A DNA stretch of 38,068 bases from an uncultured Lachnospiraceae bacterium (GTDB lineage: Bacteria; Bacillota; Clostridia; Lachnospirales; Lachnospiraceae). Positions 32,813 through 38,068 of the stretch are shown here, piece after piece. The DNA lies in the NCBI GenBank assembly GCA_946615865.1, contig CAMOIJ010000026.1, positions 1-38,068 of the forward strand. The letters are read 5' to 3'. The notes under the pieces were generated by a model. That model saw nothing but the letters and a program-made list of their open reading frames with translations, was not told the origin of the DNA and did no database searches. The number at the start of each line of letters is the position of its first letter. Within the stretch, counting starts at the first letter, position 1. A program made the translations under genes and the position numbers.

Positions 32813-33602
32813 GCAGTTTGCTCTTTACCTTCTTAAGCTTTCTGAGCACCTTACGGCAATCCTTGTCAAAAACCAGAGGGACCATTTCCTTTACCGGCGT
32901 GATTATTCTGAACTTCCCGTCCATTTGCGCATTCATGTCACAGCGGTACAGATCCCATTCCGTATTGACCCCCAGGTGCTCATCCAAAAACGGCATCAGT
33001 ATCGATGTAAATCCCGTCAGATTTCCGTTTAGACAGGGATCGCCCAGGCCAACATTTCCGCTTATCTTCCAGTGAGCCGGCACCAGATCATCCGCTATGT
33101 TCAGAAGCCGCATCCTGACTTTCCTCCATGCCCTTCTGCCGCAGCTTCCTGTCAGGACTCTATGGATATAATCAACCGCGTTAATGATTTTCTCCGCCTT
33201 GCCGACAGCAGTCTCAACTCTCTGAGCGAGGGAAGTTTCCTCTTTTTCTTCTTCCTCTTCTTTCTTCTCTTCCGCCTCTTCCTCTGAGGTTTCCTCTTTC
33301 CTCAGCCTGTCCATGATCCTGATATCCCTGCCGAAAACCTTCACAGTGATCAGCTCGTTGCCCGGAAAAGCGATCAATACTTTCACGGCACCGAAGAACC
33401 ACGAGACGCAGGCCGCCGCACTCGATCTTTCAATCAGCACCGAAACCGGAAACTCCTCATGTCTTTCAGGATCATCCACTGCTGCCCTGGCATTATACCT
33501 GAATGGAACCAGCAGAGCGATGAGGATGAGCACAAGGACCAGGACCAGAGCTGCAAGCAATATGATCCCCAGCCATTTCAATATAGTAAGAAATACTGCC
33601 AT
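32808..33602 (-). CDS. DUF2953 membrane-anchored protein (YtfI-like)
   Basis: 264 residues. One N-terminal membrane helix (about 7-33, LLAALVLVLVLILIALLVPF), then a soluble DUF2953 part (VSWFFGAVKV; YIHRVLTGSC; GDPCLNGNLTGF; ILMPFLDEHLG). A charged stretch at about 104-125 is almost all Glu, Lys and Ser. Biochemical role unknown; in Bacillus it is the upstream partner of gerW in a sporulation-expressed pair. ATG 33602 follows AAGGAGGCGGAA and lies 10 bases after the unknown gene. Confidence 0.85.
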   Translation of the reverse strand: MAVFLTILKWLGIILLAALVLVLVLILIALLVPFRYNARAAVDDPERHEEFPVSVLIERSSAAACVSWFFGAVKVLIAFPGNELITVKVFGRDIRIMDRLRKEETSEEEAEEKKEEEEEKEETSLAQRVETAVGKAEKIINAVDYIHRVLTGSCGRRAWRKVRMRLLNIADDLVPAHWKISGNVGLGDPCLNGNLTGFTSILMPFLDEHLGVNTEWDLYRCDMNAQMDGKFRIITPVKEMVPLVFDKDCRKVLRKLKKVKSKLQ

Positions 33603-33612
33603 TTCCGCCTCC

Positions 33613-34053
33613 TTACTCTGACTGAGTCTGCTGCGGCAGTTTATCCTGAGTCATCAAGGCGCGTTCATCGGAAATCTGCGCAGACTTCTCGGAAGCCGTA
33701 AGTACGGCAGGTCTGCCGCTCAGTTTCCTTATTCCGTGAGGAAACAGGTAGGCTCTCACATCGCCGCTCCCGGTGTGGTCATAAGCTTCCTGTACCAGCT
33801 TCTGTACAAGTTCCACCGCTTCTGTACGTCCTGCGGCAATGCCGATTATGAAAGGGGGATATTTTTTGTAATACGGCTGTTGGAGATTGACGCAGTGGAG
33901 AATCTCAAGCTGGTTGGAACCCGGCCCGGGAATAGACGGACTCAGTGCGATCACGTAGATCGTGAACTGTCCTTCCCCGCGCATCAGCTTTCTCTTCACT
34001 TCTTCAGGGTCCCTTATGGAAGGTCCTGCATAGAGATTCTTATAAAAATACAT
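33613..34053 (-). CDS. Hypothetical protein in the glycan/sporulation operon
   Basis: 146 residues; I cannot give a function. The first 110 residues look like a folded soluble domain: FYKNLYAGPSIRDPEEVK, QFTIYVIALSPS, QLEILHCVNLQQPYYKKYPP, then FIIGIAAGRTEAVELVQKLV. The C-terminal 40 residues are polar and probably disordered. No signal peptide or membrane helix. It lies between a glycosyltransferase (6 bases) and DUF2953 (10 bases), so is almost certainly co-transcribed; related small proteins seem to be common in Lachnospiraceae, from memory. Confidence 0.85.
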   Translation of the reverse strand: MYFYKNLYAGPSIRDPEEVKRKLMRGEGQFTIYVIALSPSIPGPGSNQLEILHCVNLQQPYYKKYPPFIIGIAAGRTEAVELVQKLVQEAYDHTGSGDVRAYLFPHGIRKLSGRPAVLTASEKSAQISDERALMTQDKLPQQTQSE

Positions 34054-34059
34054 ACAGAT

Positions 34060-35133
34060 CTACTCCTTTTGACCCAGAACTCTCTCAAGTGCTCTTGTGG
34101 TGTATTTCCCCTTTCGGAGCCTGTCAGAGATCCTCATGGTATTGGAACGGATCGCGTCATACTCTTCCGCTGTGATATCGGCGATCCTTCCGGGGATCTC
34201 TTCGATGGAGTCCACCGTGATGCCGCACCCGTTCTTTGTAATATAAGGGGCAAGAGCCGCTTCGCTCCATATGATCACCGGCATCCCCGACGCAAGATAC
34301 AGGGAGGCCTTATGCGGATCATTGATCCTCAGGTACTCTCCGTATGTCCCGCTGCAGGTTTCGGTGGTCTCACCGTCCCACACAAGACCGAAACTCCCTT
34401 CCATCACTTCCGGAAGTCTGTCCGGTTCAAAAGATCCCAGATATCTCACATTGTCCTGCGGATCCGCTTCATATCCGACACCGTAGAGGTTAAAGCCGAT
34501 CCCCTCCGGAAGGTGATAGGCGTAGCCGGCTTTGTGGGGCCTGAGCGCGCCGGCGATCACAACCGGACCGTCAGCCCTTGTCTTCGCGTATCCGGCTTCA
34601 GGGATCAGATAATCAAATATCCCGAGCACTTCCATCCTGGAAGAGGGAATACCCATTGAAGCGAGCTTCTTTTTCATATTTCTGTTATGAACAATGATCC
34701 CGTCACAGTTCTTGAGGAGCGTCTCCTCTTCAAGGCGAAGCCTTATCTTCTCTCTTCGCGTCGTAGTGCCTCTTATGGCCGCCCGCAGGATCTCAAGATC
34801 ATGGATCAGAAGTATGATCCTGACGCCTCTTTTTCTCGCCTTTCTGATACAGGACGCAAGGAGCACCGAGTGATTGACTATAGGAAACTGAATGACAAGG
34901 ATATCTCCCTCACCTGTCACGGAAAGGCAGTCGTCCCACACTTTCATGAGTCTGTAGTGATAGCCGGCTTTCTCTAGAACATTCTGTCCCTCTCTGTCAG
35001 TCTGCGGCATACAGATCTCAATCCCCTTATAGCCGTTTTTCTCAAGGATCACATCGACGTCATCCCTGGCCTTGATGCCGGCTGTGCGCTGATAGCCCTC
35101 TTCGTTCCATATCTCTTTAGTATAATATTTCAT
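34060..35133 (-). CDS. Glycosyltransferase, Gtf3/galactofuranosyltransferase-like
   Basis: 357 residues, GT-B fold look: N-terminal domain with ILVIQFPIVNHS and ILLIHDLEILR, inter-domain IIVHNRNMKKKL, and a C-terminal nucleotide-sugar domain with GPVVIAGAL, GSFGLVWDGE and NDPHKASLYLASGMPVIIW. This matches the Gtf3/galactofuranosyltransferase-type family that adds sugars to surface glycans or glycoproteins. Sugar donor unknown. ATG 35133 has a weak site (CAGGGACAGAG). Lies 18 bases after licD. Confidence 0.85.
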   Translation of the reverse strand: MKYYTKEIWNEEGYQRTAGIKARDDVDVILEKNGYKGIEICMPQTDREGQNVLEKAGYHYRLMKVWDDCLSVTGEGDILVIQFPIVNHSVLLASCIRKARKRGVRIILLIHDLEILRAAIRGTTTRREKIRLRLEEETLLKNCDGIIVHNRNMKKKLASMGIPSSRMEVLGIFDYLIPEAGYAKTRADGPVVIAGALRPHKAGYAYHLPEGIGFNLYGVGYEADPQDNVRYLGSFEPDRLPEVMEGSFGLVWDGETTETCSGTYGEYLRINDPHKASLYLASGMPVIIWSEAALAPYITKNGCGITVDSIEEIPGRIADITAEEYDAIRSNTMRISDRLRKGKYTTRALERVLGQKE

Positions 35134-35151
35134 AGACTCTGTCCCTGTCGC

Positions 35152-35982
35152 TCAGTCTTCCTGCACCCACACATCCATATCGTGTGTGATCCGTTTCTCC
35201 TCAGGAGGCAGCTGCATATAGTCCCCGTAGAGATTACGGAGATAGTATTCCCAACAGCCCGGAGCAGAAACCACCATGTCCTCGAACTGCATCGGTACAG
35301 ATTTCAGGTAGAGCTTTCTCGGAACGCGCTCCTGAGGTCCGTATCCGTTCGCTATGCCGCCCATATATCCGCACTCGTCGACTTTGTAAGTGCGGCAGGT
35401 CCTGTTGATATAATCCAGGATCCGGGCGTCATCCAGGGGGCTGACAAGAGCTTTGATGAAGGGCTTGAGCGCTTTTCTGAGCGCGGTCTTTCCTTCCCCC
35501 GTTCTTGCCTGCTTGACTCTCAGGATCCTTCTTGCCGCCAGGGTCTTTCTGAAGATCCGCTTTACTTCTTTCTCATCGTCCGGAAGACCATCCATGGGAA
35601 AAATATCGATCCAGAGATTCTTCTCAGTCTCATCCTGATCGTAAAGCTTCCTTATGCTCGTGTGAAGATCGTAGATCTTGGCAAAGGGATAGTTCAGGTC
35701 TCCCAGTTCACAGGCCGCCAGCTTATAGTCGCCGGATGCGTTGATCTCATCTGCGTGGGAAAGCAGACGGTCATAATCCTCTCTCGGCATGTTTACGTCT
35801 ATATCATCGTCCCAGGGAATAAAGCCCTTATGACGGACAGCGCCGAGAAGAGTCCCCCCTGCAAGATAATACCGGATCCCGTACCGTTCGCAGATGTCTG
35901 TAAAGACCTTAAAGATCCTGAGCTCTCTCTGCTGAATCTCACCGAGGTCCAGTTTCTTCATTTCGCCAGTATTATTATTCAT
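35152..35982 (-). CDS. licD: LicD-family phosphotransferase
   Basis: About 276 residues. LicD proteins move a phospho-group such as phosphocholine or phosphoribitol from a CDP donor to glycans; a nucleotidyltransferase fold holds metal ions. The diagnostic element YYLAGGTLLGAVRHKGFIP followed by WDDDIDVNM lies near residues 38-66. First gene of the operon. ATG 36006 would leave a leader of only about 6 bases after the promoter, so ATG 35982 with GGAGTG upstream is preferred, though the spacing is long. A CDP donor from the TarI/IspD-like enzyme three kb downstream is a plausible link, and the window also encodes a choline-binding-repeat wall protein. Confidence 0.88.
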   Translation of the reverse strand: MNNNTGEMKKLDLGEIQQRELRIFKVFTDICERYGIRYYLAGGTLLGAVRHKGFIPWDDDIDVNMPREDYDRLLSHADEINASGDYKLAACELGDLNYPFAKIYDLHTSIRKLYDQDETEKNLWIDIFPMDGLPDDEKEVKRIFRKTLAARRILRVKQARTGEGKTALRKALKPFIKALVSPLDDARILDYINRTCRTYKVDECGYMGGIANGYGPQERVPRKLYLKSVPMQFEDMVVSAPGCWEYYLRNLYGDYMQLPPEEKRITHDMDVWVQED

Positions 35983-36020
35983 CTGTTGTATCACTCCATT
36001 AGTCATATCCTATAAAAAAG

Positions 36021-36049
36021 AGTATAATCCATATCAAAATAGATGTCCA
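36021..36049 (-). promoter_or_regulatory. Promoter of the licD operon
   Basis: Minus strand -35 TGGACA (36044-36049), 17-base spacer, -10 TATACT (36021-36026). Back to back with the rpsT promoter. Confidence 0.65.
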
Positions 36050-36075
36050 CAACCCATATTTTCCTTATTTCGTGC

Positions 36076-36104
36076 TTGACATTCATTTTTTGTTCCACTA
36101 AGAT
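36076..36104 (+). promoter_or_regulatory. rpsT promoter
   Basis: -35 TTGACA (36076-36081), 17-base spacer, -10 TAAGAT (36099-36104), the same hexamers and spacing as the leftward promoter at 121-149. Confidence 0.7.
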
Positions 36105-36110
36105 ATTATC

Positions 36111-36241
36111 GTATGTGCAGAAAGAGTTTTCGTGTCTTCTCTGCTGCACTCATGAGCAATATGGAGCACTGTATGCGCGGCTGCACAGCGCTCGGAACGA
36201 TATGTATAACACTTACTGTACATTACATGGAGGTATGTAGA
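36111..36241 (+). promoter_or_regulatory. Structured rpsT leader
   Basis: The leader of about 130 bases is long for a small ribosomal gene and holds two stems: GTGCAG (36115-36120) with CTGCAC (36144-36149), and GAGCACTGT (36164-36172) with ACAGCGCTC (36185-36193), one mismatch. S20 is known to repress its own translation in E. coli; a similar role here is a guess. Confidence 0.4.
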
Positions 36242-36502
36242 ATGGCAAACATCAAATCTGCCAAGAAGAGAATTCTCACAAGCGCTAAGAAGACCGCTGC
36301 AAACAAGGCTGTAAAGTCTTCCGTCAAGACCGCTATCAAGAAAGTCAACAAGGCTGTAGAGGCCGGCGACAAGGCAGCTGCAACAGCAGCTCTTATCGCA
36401 GCTGAGGCTACGATCGACAAGGCCTGCACAAAGGGCGTTCTTCACAAGAACAACGCGTCCCGCAAGGTCTCCCGTCTTGCCAGCAGCATCAACAAGATCT
36501 GA
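36242..36502 (+). CDS. rpsT: Small-subunit ribosomal protein bS20
   Basis: 86 residues, very rich in Lys and Ala. Binds 16S rRNA in the body of the 30S subunit. Starts MANIKSAKKRILTSAKK and keeps the AAEATIDKACTKGVLHKNNA-like C-terminal core, followed by RKVSRLA. The frame is open 43 codons upstream, but ATG 36242 after GGAGGT is the family start. Monocistronic with its own promoter and terminator. Confidence 0.98.
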   Translation: MANIKSAKKRILTSAKKTAANKAVKSSVKTAIKKVNKAVEAGDKAAATAALIAAEATIDKACTKGVLHKNNASRKVSRLASSINKI

Positions 36503-36531
36503 TAAGCGGATATAAACTACTGAATCTGTTT

Positions 36532-36571
36532 TCCGTATGTCCACGACCCATCGGACATACGGATTTTTTTT
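36532..36571 (+). terminator. rpsT terminator
   Basis: TCCGTATGTCC (36532-36542) pairs with GGACATACGGA (36553-36563), followed by eight T. Confidence 0.92.
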
Positions 36572-36582
36572 GTATATAAGTC

Positions 36583-36623
36583 AAAAAATCGCAGTCCCGT
36601 TATTTCGGAAACTGCGATTTTAT
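36583..36623 (-). terminator. Terminator of the CobW operon
   Basis: AAAATCGCAGT (36585-36595) pairs with ACTGCGATTTT (36611-36621). The minus strand ends in a run of T and it lies 25 bases after the CobW-DUF1980 stop. Confidence 0.8.
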
Positions 36624-36645
36624 TATTTCCTGTATTGTCCGGATA

Positions 36646-37629
36646 TCAGCCGGCGAAATTGATCACAGGCTCTTTGGGTTCCGCTGTTTTTTCAACCTTC
36701 TCCGCATAGAGAACAATGCCCTTGCCCTCGTATTCGGAAAACGTCTCATAAGAGACTCTCGCCCTTACTCTCACCCATGTCCTTTCGGGGAAGATCATAT
36801 CCTTATCCGCCTTGCACGCATAGCCAAGAAAAGACATATCGTTCGCGCAGCAGGTCATAGCCATACGCCCGGGAACAAAATATCCCTTGGGGAACTTATC
36901 GGGGATCATCACCATGCCGGTGTATTCAATCTCCTTACCGTCATAGCGGTCCGGATGTTCCATCGCGTCAAGATACCAGATTCCGTAGTTAAGATTCTCA
37001 AGGATGATCGGCTCTTTGTGAATGTCGTAAGGAAGGTCCTCTTCCGTTGTCATATCGATCTCGCCGTTTGCGTCCTCAAAGATCAGATCCGCTTGCTGGT
37101 TGATCGCTTTGATATTTCTCTTGTAGGAGATCAGGGTCTTCTCGTCGATGCCGTCGCAGCGGTTGAGCATGATCAGCTCTGAATTTCTGAGCTGCTCAGC
37201 CAGAAGAGATCTCATGTTTGTGAAATACATTGAGAATGTGGATGCATCTATCACAGTGATCTGCTGTTCCAGTCTCCAGGCTCTCGGGAGCCTGAACTTC
37301 CTGAAATCCCACATGCCGTTATACTCTATTAATATTCTCTCAGGTCTGTATTTTGCCTCCAGAGCCATCATCGCAGAGGGGGTAAGATCTTCTTCGTTTT
37401 CAAACACCTCCATCTCCGTGTTCGTCTGGCGCAGCAGACGGTCGCTGTACTCCACTTCGCCTTCCTCACAGACGATCAGGAGCGTTGTTCCGGACGTCTG
37501 AAAGTACGGCTGGGCGATCGTATAGGAGAAGAAGGAAGACTTTCCGCTGTCCAGGAATCCATTGATCACATAAACCGGTTTTTGTACCATTTTTTTCTCT
37601 TTTCCTCTTCCAAATCCAAATAGCGCCAT
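36646..37629 (-). CDS. CobW-like GTPase fused to a DUF1980-type (TIGR03943) domain
   Basis: 327 residues in two parts. The first is a G3E/CobW-type GTPase: P-loop GFLDSGKSS at 24-32, IEYNG at 101-105, base-recognition LNRCD at 155-159 (NKxD family). The metal CxCC motif is absent. The second (about 205-310) resembles the C-terminal domain of TIGR03943/DUF1980 proteins, with YTGMVMIPDKFPKGYFVPGR, the Cys pair MTCCANDMSFLGYAC and VRVRARVSYETF; that domain usually stands as a partner of a YcgR/YraQ-type permease. A metal or thiol handling role is inferred. ATG 37629 follows CAGGTAAGAT, 10 bases after the second CobW gene, so the two form one operon. Confidence 0.85.
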   Translation of the reverse strand: MALFGFGRGKEKKMVQKPVYVINGFLDSGKSSFFSYTIAQPYFQTSGTTLLIVCEEGEVEYSDRLLRQTNTEMEVFENEEDLTPSAMMALEAKYRPERILIEYNGMWDFRKFRLPRAWRLEQQITVIDASTFSMYFTNMRSLLAEQLRNSELIMLNRCDGIDEKTLISYKRNIKAINQQADLIFEDANGEIDMTTEEDLPYDIHKEPIILENLNYGIWYLDAMEHPDRYDGKEIEYTGMVMIPDKFPKGYFVPGRMAMTCCANDMSFLGYACKADKDMIFPERTWVRVRARVSYETFSEYEGKGIVLYAEKVEKTAEPKEPVINFAG

Positions 37630-37639
37630 ATCTTACCTG

Positions 37640-38068
37640 TTATTTGCGGAAAAGATCCGCGAGCGCATCTTCTTTAAGACCGGAGCCGATCACGCAGATC
37701 TTGCCGGTAACATCAGCGGCGCCGTAACGAACTTCTGTCTCTTCGGGAACATAATCAAAGTGGATCCAGCGTCCCTCATTATCGGGAACCATACCCTTGG
37801 AGCGAAGGACAAAGCCATATGTCTCGGAATCATCGAGTTTATGGAGGATCTCTCTGATCTCTTCCTCGGTGTACCTGGCCGGCGTCTCCATTCCCCAGCT
37901 GGCGAAGATCTCATCAGCGTCATGTCCGCCGTGGTGATGGTGGTGATGATGGTGACTGTGGGATTTATAGATCCTGTTGCCGTTTTCATCAACTTCCACT
38001 TCCGCGTGTTCATGATCGTGGTCATGGTGATGATGGTGTTCGTGCTCCTCATCTTCGTCATCGTCGTC
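37640..38068 (-). CDS. CobW-family metallochaperone, C-terminal part (runs off right edge)
   Basis: Partial: only the last 142 residues are in the window and the frame is open to the edge; the GTPase core lies beyond. It starts with a run of Asp and Glu, then two His-rich tracts (HEHHHHHDHDHEH and SHSHHHHHHHHGGH), then the CobW C-terminal domain (YGFVLRSKGMVPDNEGRWIHFDYVPEE). His-rich linkers in COG0523 proteins bind zinc or similar metals, so a zinc-type metallochaperone is the best reading. A GTG at 37999 is in frame but is inside the gene, not its start. Confidence 0.85.
   Translation of the reverse strand, partial: DDDDEDEEHEHHHHHDHDHEHAEVEVDENGNRIYKSHSHHHHHHHHGGHDADEIFASWGMETPARYTEEEIREILHKLDDSETYGFVLRSKGMVPDNEGRWIHFDYVPEETEVRYGAADVTGKICVIGSGLKEDALADLFRK

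Noticed and set aside
36098-36544. Minus-strand frame of 148 codons opposite rpsT
   Set aside because: Complement of the Lys/Ala-rich rpsT gene and its leader; no ribosome site.
37690-38061. Minus-strand Thr/Ile-rich frame of 123 codons
   Set aside because: Out-of-frame reading of the His-rich CobW tail; the repetitive codons make it open by chance.

Overview
The window reads as a chromosomal housekeeping segment of a sporulating, Gram-positive Clostridia, most like Lachnospiraceae. Support comes from gene content and order: rplU-prp-rpmA with an N-terminally extended L27, obgE-yhbY-nadD-yqeK-rsfS, a divergent lexA/LysM pair with CGAAC-type SOS boxes, rpmB divergent from asp23-fakA, short-form hisG with hisZ, recU, and a GerW/YtfJ sporulation gene beside its DUF2953 partner. 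Nearly all genes lie on the minus strand; only lexA, rpmB, rpsT and one unknown gene at 3739 are on plus. I saw no transposase, phage gene, CRISPR array or tRNA.

Layout, left to right. 1-359 has no gene but two tandem strong promoters firing left out of the window, possibly to an rRNA operon. 360-3356 holds patB/malY, dtd and a secreted choline-binding-repeat L,D-transpeptidase. 3739-4083 is an unknown plus-strand gene whose reading frame runs through a strong intrinsic terminator. 4068-6385 is an SOS module: lexA, and divergently a LysM membrane protein followed by a CobW-like GTPase. 6504-10829 is ribosome assembly and NAD synthesis, ending (upstream) with rplU-prp-rpmA behind a structured leader. 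11065-16113 is a partial histidine operon, hisZ-hisG-hisD-hisB plus a fusion of a degenerate HisF-like barrel to HisIE. 16205-20228 carries recU, an RluA-type pseudouridine synthase, two hypotheticals, coaD and rsmD. 20342-25539 is degV-parE-parC. 25632-29946 is recG, fakA and asp23.

30208-36502 begins with rpmB and ends with rpsT; between them is an apparent seven-gene minus-strand operon that mixes surface-glycan genes (licD, glycosyltransferase, TarI/IspD-like cytidylyltransferase, epimerase) with sporulation-associated genes (DUF2953, gerW) and one unknown. 36646-38068 holds two CobW-type genes: a GTPase fused to a DUF1980-like domain and the C-terminal part of a second with acidic and His-rich tracts, cut by the right edge.

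The points most worth following are the SOS-linked CobW-like GTPase that lacks the family CxCC motif, the reading frame crossing its own terminator, the HisF-like pseudo-domain on HisIE, the mixed glycan/sporulation operon, and a Prp protease with a longer loop between its catalytic residues. All function calls rest on reading motifs and gene order; no database search was run.
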